Of a stretch of DNA of 64,000 bases, positions 27,126-36,975 are shown piece after piece; positions within the stretch are counted from its first letter, which is position 1; the number at the start of each line of letters is the position of its first letter. Source of the DNA: Winogradskyella schleiferi (GTDB lineage: Bacteria > Bacteroidota > Bacteroidia > Flavobacteriales > Flavobacteriaceae); contig NZ_CP053351.1 of NCBI RefSeq assembly GCF_013394655.1, forward strand, positions 1,952,501-2,016,500, in the 5' to 3' direction. Position numbers and translations under genes: made by a program. The notes under the pieces are model-generated. The model worked only from the letters and a program-made list of their open reading frames with translations. It was not told where the DNA came from and did not search any database.

Positions 27126-28445
27126 TCATCCTAAGAAACTCAAAATAATACCTGCTGCAATTGCAGAGCCAATAACCCCAGAAACGTTTGGTGCCATGGC
27201 ATGCATGAGCAAATAATTATGAGGATCCGATTTTAGACCTTCATGGTGAACCACTCTTGCACTATCTGGTACGGCCGAAACTCCAGCGGCACCAATTAAT
27301 GGATTTATCTTATTATCGCCTTTTAGGAAGAGGTTCATGAATTTAGCAAATAACAAACCTCCACAAGTCGCAATAACAAAAGATATGGCGCCAAGTCCAA
27401 AGATTAACATTGAATCTTTAGTGATGAAGATATCGGCTTGGGTTGAGGCACCAACAGTTACACCTAAGAGAATCGTTACGATATCAATTAACTTAGTTCT
27501 TGCCGTGTCTGCTAAACGTTCTGTTCTTCCGGATTCTTTTAATAAATTACCAAAGAATAACATACCTAATAATGGTAAGGCACTTGGCGAGATAAACAAG
27601 GTTAAAATTAAAGCGACCACAGGAAAAATCATTTTTTCCTTTTGAGTTACCGCTCTTGGTGGTTTCATTTTAATCTTTCTGTCCTTCTTTGAAATTAACA
27701 TACGCATTAAAGGTGGTTGAATAACAGGAACTAATGCCATATAAGAATATGCCGCAATAGCAATAGGACCGATTAAGTTTTTAACGGTTGTACCATCTGG
27801 CAATATGTTAATTCCGTTTGCTAATTTGGAGGAAAGGAATATAGCTGTTGGGCCATCTGCTCCACCTATAATTCCGATAGCTCCAGCTTCTGGAAGGTTA
27901 AACCCTAAATATAACGCTCCTAAAAAGGTTGCGAATACACCAATTTGTGCAGCACCTCCCAATAGCATTAATTTTGGATTGGCTATAAGCGATGAAAAAT
28001 CGGTCATAGCTCCAATTCCCAAGAAAATTAGTGGTGGATAAACCCCTTTTACCACTCCAAAATAAAGATAATTTAAAACAGATCCTGTTTCATATATACC
28101 TGTTTGGTTACCAGCTACAAAAGGAATATTACCCAATATAACACCTATACCAATTGGAATTAACAACAAGGGTTCGTAATCGAATTTGATACCTAAATAG
28201 ATAAAAACGATACCTATTATAATCATAATGACATTTCCAGAAGTTGAATTTGCAAATCCTGTATAACTGTAAAACGATTTTATGCCATCTATGGCTTCAT
28301 CGAATATACTTTCTTCCTCTGTAATATCAACCTGTTCTATTGATACAGAGGAATTAGTTGCGTTTGTATTTGCGCCTAAGCCAAGTACTGGTCTAATAAA
28401 AACAAGCAATGAGATAGCACTAAATACTATAATTAGTTTCTTCAT
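27126..28445 (-). CDS. mmdB: Sodium-translocating methylmalonyl-CoA decarboxylase, beta subunit
   Basis: A 439-residue membrane protein of the OadB/MmdB family. It has an N-terminal extra segment (residues 1-65), then ten or so helices with the diagnostic GIIGGADGPTAIF, PLLGMLFFGNLLKESG and the C-terminal GVSAVPDSARV. The beta subunit releases CO2 from carboxybiotin and exports sodium. It is preceded by the biotin carrier gene and followed by the CoA transferase gene on the same strand. Confidence 0.94.
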   Translation of the reverse strand: MKKLIIVFSAISLLVFIRPVLGLGANTNATNSSVSIEQVDITEEESIFDEAIDGIKSFYSYTGFANSTSGNVIMIIIGIVFIYLGIKFDYEPLLLIPIGIGVILGNIPFVAGNQTGIYETGSVLNYLYFGVVKGVYPPLIFLGIGAMTDFSSLIANPKLMLLGGAAQIGVFATFLGALYLGFNLPEAGAIGIIGGADGPTAIFLSSKLANGINILPDGTTVKNLIGPIAIAAYSYMALVPVIQPPLMRMLISKKDRKIKMKPPRAVTQKEKMIFPVVALILTLFISPSALPLLGMLFFGNLLKESGRTERLADTARTKLIDIVTILLGVTVGASTQADIFITKDSMLIFGLGAISFVIATCGGLLFAKFMNLFLKGDNKINPLIGAAGVSAVPDSARVVHHEGLKSDPHNYLLMHAMAPNVSGVIGSAIAAGIILSFLG

Positions 28446-28501
28446 TTTTTAATTTTAAATAATGATTAGTTTTCTTTATTGAATAACCTGACATTGAAAT
28501 T

Positions 28502-28921
28502 TTATTCGAGTTCTATTAATAAAGCATCTTGCAATACTTGTTGTCCTACTTCAACCTTTATAGACGATACAACTCCAGATTTTTCTGCGACTATATTATT
28601 CTCCATTTTCATGGCTTCTAGCACTAATAATAAATCGTTCTCTTTAATAGTATCTCCAACCTTTACATTGAGCGATAATATGGTACCAGGTATTGGCGCT
28701 ACAATTTTAGTCTTTGTAGATTTTGGATTCACTTTTAAAGGCACAGACGGTTGTTTTGAAGCGGCACGAACTAAAGTTGGCGTTTTAGATTTCTTGATTT
28801 CCGCTTGCATTATCACATCATAAGATGTACCGTTGACCTCTAAATTGATTACATTATCTTCGTGGGATTTTATATTAACGGTATATCCGTTTTCGTTGAC
28901 TTTGAATTTATAACTTTTCAT
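28502..28921 (-). CDS. mmdC: Biotin carrier subunit of methylmalonyl-CoA decarboxylase
   Basis: A 139-residue protein with a folded N-terminal part (1-55), a Pro/Lys/Thr linker (56-70) and a C-terminal biotinyl domain. Lysine 105 in EAMKMEN is the biotinylation site, about 35 residues from the end as is usual. It carries the carboxyl group from the alpha subunit to the membrane beta subunit. It lies 3 bases after the gamma/delta-type membrane subunit gene. Confidence 0.94.
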   Translation of the reverse strand: MKSYKFKVNENGYTVNIKSHEDNVINLEVNGTSYDVIMQAEIKKSKTPTLVRAASKQPSVPLKVNPKSTKTKIVAPIPGTILSLNVKVGDTIKENDLLLVLEAMKMENNIVAEKSGVVSSIKVEVGQQVLQDALLIELE

Positions 28922-28924
28922 TTC

Positions 28925-29284
28925 TTATAATCTATTTTGAATTCCATAAATCTTAGAACTCCAAGGTGAATATGCTTTTTTAACTTCTTTTATGGTAAGG
29001 ATCCCACTTTCAATATCATGCTGCTCACTTAAGTACATATGAATTGAAGCACCAATTACAGCCGAAAGTTCTCCCGTAAAATTACTGTCGCCTTTTACCT
29101 TTATTTCGCTAATTTTTTTGTCTTTGCCTTTGGTGATTATCTTATAGACATATAGCATAACTGGTAACCCAAAATTGAAGAAAAGCGCAAGTGTTACCAA
29201 GGCGCTAAAAACAATTAATAATCCGGTAATTAGTATAACGTAGCCTTCGCTTATTGGATCTGTATATAATAGTAACTGTGTCAT
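28925..29284 (-). CDS. mmdD: OadG-family small membrane subunit
   Basis: A 119-residue protein with one N-terminal membrane helix (about 14-38) and a C-terminal soluble part ELSAVIGASIHMYLSEQH, matching OadG/MmdD proteins, which anchor the alpha subunit to the membrane. Its start codon overlaps the stop of mmdA by one base (TAATG), an indication of translational coupling. Position between mmdA and the biotin carrier gene matches the Veillonella-type order. Confidence 0.88.
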   Translation of the reverse strand: MTQLLLYTDPISEGYVILITGLLIVFSALVTLALFFNFGLPVMLYVYKIITKGKDKKISEIKVKGDSNFTGELSAVIGASIHMYLSEQHDIESGILTIKEVKKAYSPWSSKIYGIQNRL

Positions 29285-30843
29285 TATAGTGGAATATTTG
29301 AGTGTTTTTTAGGTGGATTTATATCTTTTTTATTTTGTAGTAATTGCAATGCTCTAATGATTCTGAAACGTGTATTTCGTGGCTCAATCACATCATCAAT
29401 AAATCCATATTTTGCGGCTTGGTAAGGGTTGGCAAATCGTTCTGTATATTCATCTTCTTTTTTGTCAATATATTCTTGTTTCTCGTCGGCATCTTCTATT
29501 TTTCTAATATTAGAGCCTTCTAAAACTTCGACAGCGCCTTTAGCTCCCATAACTGCAATTTCTGCAGTTGGCCAAGCATAATTCACATCACCTCTTAGTT
29601 GTTTACAGCTCATAACATCATGTGCTCCACCGTAAGATTTACGCAACGTGATTGTTACTTTAGGTACGGTAGCTTCACCATAGGCAAATAATAATTTAGC
29701 GCCATGAAGTATAATTCCACCATATTCCTGACCTGTTCCAGGTAAAAAACCAGGAACATCAACCAGTGTTACAATAGGAATATTAAAAGCATCACAAAAA
29801 CGAACAAACCGCGCCGCTTTTCTAGAGGCATCGATATCTAAAACACCTGCATAATATTTAGGTTGATTTGCCACAATTCCAACAGGACGTCCATTAAACC
29901 TTGCAAAACCTACACAAATATTTCTGGCATAGTTTCTATGAACTTCGGTAAACTCTCCTTTATCCGCAATAATTGAAATTACATCAACAATATCATAAGG
30001 TTGATTTGGATTTTCTGGAATAATTTCATTTAAGGCATCTTCCAGTCTATCAATTGGATCATCACATGATAGTATAGGTGCTTCTTCTAAATTATTAGAA
30101 GGCATATAACTTAAAATTTTACGAATCAATAATAAATTCGTTTCATCATTTTTTGCTAAGAAGTGTGAAACTCCAGATCGTGTTGAATGAATTTTAGCAC
30201 CACCTAGTTGTTCTGCAGTGACCTCTTCTCCTGTTACCGATTTCACAACTTTAGGACCTGTTACAAACATATAACTCGTCTCTTCGGTCATAATCGTAAA
30301 ATCGGTTAATGCCGGCGAATACACTGCACCACCTGCACAAGGCCCTAATATGGAAGAAATCTGAGGAATAACACCAGATGCCATAATATTACGTTGAAAA
30401 ATCTCAGCATAACCTGCTAAAGATCGTACACCTTCTTGAATACGTGCGCCACCAGAATCATTTAATCCTATAACAGGAACACCAATCTTCATGGCCATAT
30501 CCATGACCTTACATATTTTTAAGGCATAAGTTTCAGAAAGTGAACCTCCGAATACTGTAAAATCTTGTGCAAAAATGTAAACCACTCTTCCGTCAATTGT
30601 TCCATGTCCAGTGACTACACCATCCGATAGGAATATTTGTTTATCTAATCCAAAAGATTTAGTTCTGTGAGTTACAAACATGTCAAATTCCTCGAAACTA
30701 TCGTCGTCTAAAAGAATATCGATACGCTCACGAGCCGTTAGTTTACCTTTAGCATGTTGAGAATCTATACGTTTTTCTCCGCCTCCCAACTTTGCTTTTG
30801 CTCTTTTTTCTATGAGCTCGTTAATTTTATCTTGATTTGCCAT
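29284..30843 (-). CDS. mmdA: Methylmalonyl-CoA decarboxylase alpha (carboxyltransferase) subunit
   Basis: A 519-residue acyl-CoA carboxylase beta-type protein with two crotonase-like halves: [45 protein letters not shown], and in the C-terminal half [20 protein letters not shown]. It moves carboxyl from methylmalonyl-CoA to biotin. No biotin carboxylase (AccC) gene is in the operon and the membrane subunits are, so decarboxylation with sodium export is favoured over ATP-driven propionyl-CoA carboxylation. Confidence 0.95.
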   Translation of the reverse strand: MANQDKINELIEKRAKAKLGGGEKRIDSQHAKGKLTARERIDILLDDDSFEEFDMFVTHRTKSFGLDKQIFLSDGVVTGHGTIDGRVVYIFAQDFTVFGGSLSETYALKICKVMDMAMKIGVPVIGLNDSGGARIQEGVRSLAGYAEIFQRNIMASGVIPQISSILGPCAGGAVYSPALTDFTIMTEETSYMFVTGPKVVKSVTGEEVTAEQLGGAKIHSTRSGVSHFLAKNDETNLLLIRKILSYMPSNNLEEAPILSCDDPIDRLEDALNEIIPENPNQPYDIVDVISIIADKGEFTEVHRNYARNICVGFARFNGRPVGIVANQPKYYAGVLDIDASRKAARFVRFCDAFNIPIVTLVDVPGFLPGTGQEYGGIILHGAKLLFAYGEATVPKVTITLRKSYGGAHDVMSCKQLRGDVNYAWPTAEIAVMGAKGAVEVLEGSNIRKIEDADEKQEYIDKKEDEYTERFANPYQAAKYGFIDDVIEPRNTRFRIIRALQLLQNKKDINPPKKHSNIPL

Positions 30844-30876
30844 AATTTTCTTTACTTATCTAAATGTTATATCAAA

Positions 30877-31284
30877 TTATTTTGGTTTTGAACATAGTTC
30901 TGTGAGTACGCCTAAGGTTGATTTTGGGTGTAAAAATCCAATTTCTAAGCCTTCTGCTCCTTTTCTAGATGTTTTATCAATTAAAGTGACACCGCGTTGT
31001 TCCACCGTTTTCAGTGCTTCTGTTGTATTATCAACAGCAAATGCTATATGATGTATGCCTTGTCCTTTTTTAGCAATAAATTTTCCTATTGGGCCATCTG
31101 GCGAGGTGCTTTCTAACAACTCAATCTTTGTGTTACCTACCAAAAAAAAGGCTGTCTTCACTTTCTGATCGACAACCTCTTCTATAGAATAACACTTCAT
31201 TCCTAATACCTGTTCATAGTATTTTATGGCTTCATCTAAATTTTCTACGGCAATTCCTAAGTGCTCTATGTGTGATATATTCAT
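30877..31284 (-). CDS. mce: Methylmalonyl-CoA epimerase
   Basis: A 135-residue VOC-fold protein beginning MNISHIEHLGIAVENLDEAI. Metal ligands are provided by His7/His9-type and later residues (GQGIHHIAFAVDN, VLTELCS), as in known epimerases. It interconverts (S)- and (R)-methylmalonyl-CoA, linking the mutase to the decarboxylase. It is the first gene of the operon, 33 bases before mmdA; a -7-like box lies upstream. Confidence 0.93.
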   Translation of the reverse strand: MNISHIEHLGIAVENLDEAIKYYEQVLGMKCYSIEEVVDQKVKTAFFLVGNTKIELLESTSPDGPIGKFIAKKGQGIHHIAFAVDNTTEALKTVEQRGVTLIDKTSRKGAEGLEIGFLHPKSTLGVLTELCSKPK

Positions 31285-31790
31285 AATGATAATATTTATT
31301 TCTTGTACAAATTTACTTTAGGTGTGTTTTCTATTTTATGACAGAAATCATATTATACCTTAGTATAATTATCCATTTTCTCTTATGAGATAGCACCAAA
31401 GCGTGAAGAGTAGCGTAATTAGTGGTTTACGAGAAATAATTGAGTTTTTGAAGAAATATTTTAAAATGAATATGACCTGTGATTTACGAAGTCTCTATTT
31501 TGAAGGTCTGATTTTTATTAATAATGCAGAAATAATACTATAACACTTACAAATATGAAATTTTTGAACGTGCTGGTTCAGGTAAATGAAATAATTAAAT
31601 CGTAATTATAAATAATTCAAAGAAATGAGCTGCAAAACAGCCAGTTACGAAAACGTTATCGTAATTTTTAAAGCTAAAAAATTTAAATTATTTTATTGAC
31701 GAATAACTATTTAAGTACTCCTAATTTACAGCAAAACCATAATTGATAGGTATCTATATATTTTGACAACTTGCTCTATTATGGAATTTA
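31285..31790. other. Intergenic region upstream of the methylmalonyl operon
   Basis: About 500 bases of AT-rich sequence between mce and the acyl-CoA dehydrogenase gene, both leftward. No gene or obvious RNA; the operon promoter should lie at its left end. Confidence 0.5.
31308..31315 (-). promoter_or_regulatory. Candidate -7 box for the methylmalonyl operon
   Basis: Read on the minus strand this is TAAATTTG, which fits TAnnTTTG, 23 bases upstream of the mce start. No clear TTTG -33 element is seen at the normal distance. Confidence 0.45.
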
Positions 31791-32996
31791 TTATTTTTTG
31801 TACTGATTTGCAGTAGCTTTTATTTCCTGAAACAATTCTTTAAACAATCCACGAGCGATCAAAACCTTCATGATTTCGTTGGTGCCAGCATAAATTCTGG
31901 CGACCCTATTATCGGTATGCATACGAGCAATGGGATAATCCCACATATAACCATAACCTCCAAACAACTGTAAACATTCATCGACGACTTTGCCATGCAT
32001 TTCTGTAGCTGAATATTTTGCAATGGAAGCGTTTTCGGCAGTAAGTTGATGCGTAGTAACTAATGACGTACAGCGATCAATAAATGCTTGGTGGACTTGC
32101 AATTGGGCTGCACATTCGGCGAGTTTGAATTGGGTATTTTGAAATTCCGCAATGGCTTGCTTAAACGCTTTTCGAGTAGAGGTATATTCAATGGTTTTTT
32201 CAATTGCGCCTTCTGCGCCACCAATGGCTGCAATTGCAACTGATAGACGTTCTCGTGCCAATTCCGTCATCATTATTTTGAACCCCATACCTTCTTCTCC
32301 CAGCAGGTTTTCCTTTGGGACTTTGACGTTGTCGAAAAACAACTCGCAAGTATCTTGGGCTTTTAAACCTATTTTTTTGAAAGGGACACCTTTGGTAAAA
32401 CCTTCGAAAGCAGTTTCTATAATCAATAATGACACACCTTCATTATCAGTTCCAGAATTGGTTTTTACGGCGACTATGGACATATCACACATATAACCGT
32501 TTGTAATAAAGGTTTTCTGTCCATTGACTACATAATGATCGCCTTTATCCACTGCTGTTGTTCTTAGGGCTTTTAGGTCACTACCACAGTTGGGTTCGGT
32601 CATTCCGATGGACGTGATCATTTTTCCTGTGGCCATTTTTGGAAGGTACTTTTGTTTTTGGGCCTCAGTTCCATATTTTAAAAGATATGGAGCGACGATA
32701 TCAGAATGTAAAGAAAAGCCAGGACCTGTAATACCTTCTTTATTCATTTCTTCAATCAACAACGCACAAAAACTAAAATCCAGTCCGCTGCCACCATACG
32801 CTTCTGGCATATCAATACATAGTAAACCCAACTCACCTGCACGTTCCCAAATATCACGACTTACCATGCCTGCTTTTTCCCATTCTTCAGTTTTATCAAT
32901 CATTTCATTGTGGATGAAATCTTGAATCATTTGTTGCATCATTTTATGTTCTTCTGAGGCGTAGATGTCGCGTTCTAATAGTACGTTTTTTAGCAT
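31791..32996 (-). CDS. Acyl-CoA dehydrogenase
   Basis: A 401-residue enzyme with the family signatures SIGMTEPNCGSDLKAL (FAD/substrate region), CELFFDNVKVPKENLLGEEG, LQLFGGYGYMWDYPIARM and the C-terminal VARIYAGTNEIMK. The catalytic base should be the glutamate in AGTNEIMK (residue about 377). It oxidises an acyl-CoA to its enoyl-CoA; the chain length is not apparent. It is leftward and near the propionate operon, but a 500-base gap and no shared signal argue against a single operon. Confidence 0.93.
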   Translation of the reverse strand: MLKNVLLERDIYASEEHKMMQQMIQDFIHNEMIDKTEEWEKAGMVSRDIWERAGELGLLCIDMPEAYGGSGLDFSFCALLIEEMNKEGITGPGFSLHSDIVAPYLLKYGTEAQKQKYLPKMATGKMITSIGMTEPNCGSDLKALRTTAVDKGDHYVVNGQKTFITNGYMCDMSIVAVKTNSGTDNEGVSLLIIETAFEGFTKGVPFKKIGLKAQDTCELFFDNVKVPKENLLGEEGMGFKIMMTELARERLSVAIAAIGGAEGAIEKTIEYTSTRKAFKQAIAEFQNTQFKLAECAAQLQVHQAFIDRCTSLVTTHQLTAENASIAKYSATEMHGKVVDECLQLFGGYGYMWDYPIARMHTDNRVARIYAGTNEIMKVLIARGLFKELFQEIKATANQYKK

Positions 32997-33104
32997 GATG
33001 GTAAGATCTAATTAGTAAATTCTTTGATAATATCTAAAGATACTATCTTTTTAATCCATGATTCTTATAAATTTAAGTCTTTTTAGATTTTTAAATAGAA
33101 ACTG

Positions 33105-33133
33105 AAAACTCGATTTTATTCAAATCGAGTTTT
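33105..33133 (-). terminator. Terminator of the FG-GAP T9SS gene
   Basis: AAAACTCGATTT pairs perfectly with AAATCGAGTTTT over 12 bp around a 5-base loop, 33 bases past the stop of the FG-GAP gene. Confidence 0.85.
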
Positions 33134-33165
33134 AGGCATTGTATATATAATTTGTAAATGTGAAT

Positions 33166-34650
33166 TCACTTTTTAATCATGCGGTCCGCATATGTGCCTT
33201 GGCTAGTAACAATTTCCAATGAATAAATGCCGCTTTGCAAATGACTAGTGTTAATTCTTAATGTGTTGTAAATACCCACATTTTGACCTAGCATGTTATA
33301 AATATTGATAGTTTGTAATTCAATATGATCATGCAATTCAATGGTTAATATATCTTTAACTGGGTTTGGATAGATTGAAAAATTAAACGAATCTAGTTGA
33401 TGAGTTGATAAAACTGATGCTATATTAAAAACCCTAACATGTCCAGCATCTAAGCCGTTGGTGTCACTGTCTCCCGAGACTGCGAGTATCGTTCCGCTAG
33501 ATGACAAACTTACGGAATACCCTGAGAAATTATCAGCACTTTCACCATCGATATCCATTCCCATTTGCATCCAATTACCAGCCTGTAATTGATAAATTCT
33601 GGTATGACCAGAATCTGTGCCATTGACGCCATCATTAAAAAAAGCACCAATAGCTACTACATCGCCATTACCAGACAAGCTTATACTAACACCGGAACCA
33701 TCATCTGCAGCTTCACCATCAATATCAGCACCAATTTGAATCCAATTGCCACCTTGATTTTCATAAACTCTCACATGACCTGAATCCGTCCCATTTATAC
33801 CGTCGTTTTCATTCGATCCTATAGCAATTCTACTACCATCAGAAGACAAACTAACACTTGAGCCGAAAAAATCATCAGCGGCTTCTCCGTCAATATCGGC
33901 ACCTATTTGCACCCAATTGCCGCCTTGGTTTTGATAAACACGCGCGTGTCCAGAATCAATGCCATTAATACCATCATTAGCTAACGCTCCTATACCAACA
34001 ATACTGCCATCACTAGACAAACTCAGACTATTTCCAAAATAATCATCTGCAGCCTCTCCATCTATGTCACCACCAATCTGAATCCAATTTCCACCTTGGT
34101 TTTCAAATATTCTGACATGGCCAGAGGCTATTCCATTTATGCCATTATTATTGTCTGCTCCAATGGCTAAAATTGTTCCGTCACTGGATAAGCTGATACT
34201 AATTCCTGAAAAATCATTTGTGGCCTCTCCATCAATATCGGCACCTATTTGTACCCATGTGCCAGCTTGATTCTCGTAAACTCTGACATGACCGGAATTT
34301 GTTCCATTGACGCCATCATTATCCCAAGCACCAATAGCAACAATACTCCCATCGCTCGATAAACTTACACTGACACCAGAATAATCTTCTGCTGCCTCTC
34401 CATCAATATCTGCGCCTATTTGTACCCAAGTGCCTCCTTGATTCTCGAAAACCCTTACATGACCTGAATCAATTCCATTGACGCCATCATTATCCGAAGC
34501 ACCTACTGCCATAATAGTGCCATTTGAAGATAAGCTAATACTTTCTCCAAAAAAATCTTCAGCAGCTTCGCCATCAATATCAGAACCTATCTGAATTTGT
34601 GAAAAAGTTAATACTGGTACGAGCAAGAAAAAAAATAGTTTTGCTTCCAT
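33166..34650 (-). CDS. T9SS-secreted FG-GAP/beta-propeller repeat protein
   Basis: A 494-residue protein: signal peptide (1-18), seven repeats of about 57 residues (20 to about 416) and a C-terminal T9SS sorting domain (FSIYPNPVKDILTIELHD, ending YADRMIKK). Each repeat carries QIGADIDGEAADD, SxSLSSDGSI, xNDGVNG, SGHVRVYENQGGxW. Seven repeats suggest a closed seven-bladed propeller of FG-GAP type, as in surface adhesion proteins. The gene is followed by a perfect terminator and preceded by another T9SS cargo gene, 31 bases upstream. Confidence 0.9.
   Translation of the reverse strand: MEAKLFFFLLVPVLTFSQIQIGSDIDGEAAEDFFGESISLSSNGTIMAVGASDNDGVNGIDSGHVRVFENQGGTWVQIGADIDGEAAEDYSGVSVSLSSDGSIVAIGAWDNDGVNGTNSGHVRVYENQAGTWVQIGADIDGEATNDFSGISISLSSDGTILAIGADNNNGINGIASGHVRIFENQGGNWIQIGGDIDGEAADDYFGNSLSLSSDGSIVGIGALANDGINGIDSGHARVYQNQGGNWVQIGADIDGEAADDFFGSSVSLSSDGSRIAIGSNENDGINGTDSGHVRVYENQGGNWIQIGADIDGEAADDGSGVSISLSGNGDVVAIGAFFNDGVNGTDSGHTRIYQLQAGNWMQMGMDIDGESADNFSGYSVSLSSSGTILAVSGDSDTNGLDAGHVRVFNIASVLSTHQLDSFNFSIYPNPVKDILTIELHDHIELQTINIYNMLGQNVGIYNTLRINTSHLQSGIYSLEIVTSQGTYADRMIKK
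33403..34593. repeat. Seven tandem 171-bp repeats within the FG-GAP gene
   Basis: The coding repeats are 57 codons each, with short indels only in the last, and are highly similar at nucleotide level (the segment for GADIDGEAADD recurs almost unchanged). Such arrays are prone to slippage and copy-number change. Confidence 0.85.
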
Positions 34651-34681
34651 AAGTTACATTTTTTTAAGGTTAGACATTTAT

Positions 34682-36871
34682 TTATATTTTTATTATTCTT
34701 CTCGTTGCTTTGGTTCTGTTTAGATTACTTTCTAATTCCATTAAATAAATTCCGCTATGAAGCTGTTTGATATTTACTTCTTTAACCGCTTCAAATTCAT
34801 TTATTATTTTGCCGTAGACGTCAAATATTTTAATGTTAAAATCTTCATTTTCGGTATTGGATTTTAAATTCAAAATTCCGTTCGTAGGATTGGGATAAAT
34901 GCTCAGACTTTTTATTGAAGGTGTATCAGATATATGTAAACTTGGATTGCAGATGTTACTGCTTAAATCTGGAACAATCATACTCTCTACAAAATTATTT
35001 GCGTCATAAGCAAATTGCAAAGAACATTCATCAGTAATATAAAGTTCAGTTATAAAACCATCATCATTTCGTTCTATCGTATGATATGTTATAGCGATGT
35101 TTGAGTTTGCATCTATAGTATAAAATTGACTATTTGTTGATTCAGAAGAAAGTACGTCTAACATTAATAGAAATTGATTAATTGGTTGTTCATAACCATT
35201 ATTGAAGCGTTCAATTGCTACCTCAAGTGTTAAAAATGAATTACTGAAATACATATTGGCTAAGGAAGCAAAAAACTCTTGTGGATATACCTGAAAAAAA
35301 TCATTACCGCCAATATCCAAAACTCTAGTTCTTAGAAACTCATTGTAGCTGGTACCTGCTTCAGTTAATAATGCTGTTTTCCAATTTAAAAGTCGGGAAT
35401 TATTTAAAATATAGTCTGAGTCAATAGTGTGGCATATTTCATGACTTAAGGCAATTGAAAACTGATCTGATATATAGGATCCTGAACCCTCTGGAAATCC
35501 ATTTTCTGTCCAAGTTCCTATTGGATTTCCAAATGAGTTAATGGCACTTACAAACTGAGTAATATATATGGCATTTTCGAAATTATCAGTATAAAACTCG
35601 CGAAACAAAATAACCTCTAAGTTGGTAATACCTTCCGGTATTGTGGCCAGTATGTTGGCAATAACGGACAGTTGTAATGGACTTAAGCTATGATTATCCA
35701 CGACTAAAATACCATAATCACTCCAAATATTATAGTAGCTACTTGCGTTTGGATTATTTAGGTCTAAAGCTGCTAAAAATTGTGGTTCTTTCTCTGGATA
35801 TTCCCTTAAATAATCCCTTAAGTACATGTGTATTTGTTCTCTAAAAGATCCTAAATATTTGTAAAGAACATCGTCAAATGTATAAGTCACCTGAAAAAAC
35901 TCAGGATAAGTTATACAAAGGCTTTCTAAAAAATCGTAATATTCATCTACAATTTGAATCCTATTTGCATAATAAAATTGAAGTGTTTGAATTGTTTCAG
36001 TGACTTGTATTTCGTCATTCAAAAAACTAACTGCATTTCCTTGTTGAAAATTCAGCATAACATCGTCAACAAATAATTGAAACTCTCCTTGAAATGTGAT
36101 ACAATCATTAAAAGACACACCACAAGCCACATTTATTAAATTTGATGGTTGCTCACTGTTATATTGTGGCGGATTGGTGTTGTCGTTAATGTTAATTCTA
36201 ACGCCATGGTTCTCATTTATACTGCAATCTTCAACATCGCAGCCTGTTTCAATATCATTTAATTTATAATAAGCCACTAGATTGGGTTCTACACCAGAAA
36301 GTTCCGTATTCATATTGTTTTGAAGTTCTGGAAGTGTTCTTATGTCGTCCCAAATTCTCACTTCATCAATAAACCCATTAAAAAAGAAATTGGTTGTTGA
36401 GAAAACAGAACGCCCTATCCATAGGTCATCATTATTAACAGCTCCAGCCGCGGCGTTTCTAACTAACGTGTCCGTGAGAGTTCCGTTAATGTAAAGATTT
36501 ACATTGTTCCCGTTTGAAACGGCAGCCACATGCTGCCATATCCCAATTTGAAGTACTGAATTTGGACCTCTGCTAACTGCCCAATTACAATCTCCTGCAG
36601 ATACAAAGGCCAGATTATTATCTTTTATAAAAAGCCCGTAGTTTCCACATTGTCCATTATTGCCTTTAATCAGTATTGTTTTTTCACCACTAATATCATT
36701 TGGTTTTATCCACGTTTCAATGGTAAAATTACCACTTATGTCTAATGAAGTTTCATTTTGTATAGTTATATAATCTGAAGACCCATTTAAGCTAATGGAG
36801 GTTTGTGATAGCATTATTAATGGAAAAAACAGCACTACAGCAACTAAAATAAATTTTGTAAAATTTTGCAT
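34682..36871 (-). CDS. T9SS-secreted LamG-domain zinc metalloprotease-like protein
   Basis: A 729-residue protein: signal peptide (1-23), LamG/concanavalin-like lectin domain (about 27-205, with FTIETWIKPND, IWQHVAAVSNG, GFIDEVRIWD), an uncharacterised middle, then HEICH (477-481) with QEFFASLANMYF (531-542), and a T9SS sorting domain (SIYPNPTNGIL, about 650-729). HExxH followed about 50 residues later by a glutamate in the Q-E-F-F context resembles anthrax-lethal-factor-like (ATLF) gluzincins. It is likely a surface or secreted peptidase with a glycan-binding module. Activity is not proven. Confidence 0.8.
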   Translation of the reverse strand: MQNFTKFILVAVVLFFPLIMLSQTSISLNGSSDYITIQNETSLDISGNFTIETWIKPNDISGEKTILIKGNNGQCGNYGLFIKDNNLAFVSAGDCNWAVSRGPNSVLQIGIWQHVAAVSNGNNVNLYINGTLTDTLVRNAAAGAVNNDDLWIGRSVFSTTNFFFNGFIDEVRIWDDIRTLPELQNNMNTELSGVEPNLVAYYKLNDIETGCDVEDCSINENHGVRININDNTNPPQYNSEQPSNLINVACGVSFNDCITFQGEFQLFVDDVMLNFQQGNAVSFLNDEIQVTETIQTLQFYYANRIQIVDEYYDFLESLCITYPEFFQVTYTFDDVLYKYLGSFREQIHMYLRDYLREYPEKEPQFLAALDLNNPNASSYYNIWSDYGILVVDNHSLSPLQLSVIANILATIPEGITNLEVILFREFYTDNFENAIYITQFVSAINSFGNPIGTWTENGFPEGSGSYISDQFSIALSHEICHTIDSDYILNNSRLLNWKTALLTEAGTSYNEFLRTRVLDIGGNDFFQVYPQEFFASLANMYFSNSFLTLEVAIERFNNGYEQPINQFLLMLDVLSSESTNSQFYTIDANSNIAITYHTIERNDDGFITELYITDECSLQFAYDANNFVESMIVPDLSSNICNPSLHISDTPSIKSLSIYPNPTNGILNLKSNTENEDFNIKIFDVYGKIINEFEAVKEVNIKQLHSGIYLMELESNLNRTKATRRIIKI

Positions 36872-36975
36872 GATTCATTGGTTTTAAAATGGATTAAAAA
36901 CATAAATCAAAATAGGTCGCTATAATAGTTTTTGAGGTGTCTATAGCTTAGTATTAAACTAGTAAAAAATCGAAT

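Noticed and set aside
31400..31790. Possible riboswitch (cobalamin) upstream of the B12-dependent operon
   Set aside because: I looked for a B12-box-like GCCACTG element and saw none; the sequence is plain AT-rich DNA.
33403..34593. CRISPR-like array
   Set aside because: The repeats are coding, 171 bases long, and in frame without spacers.
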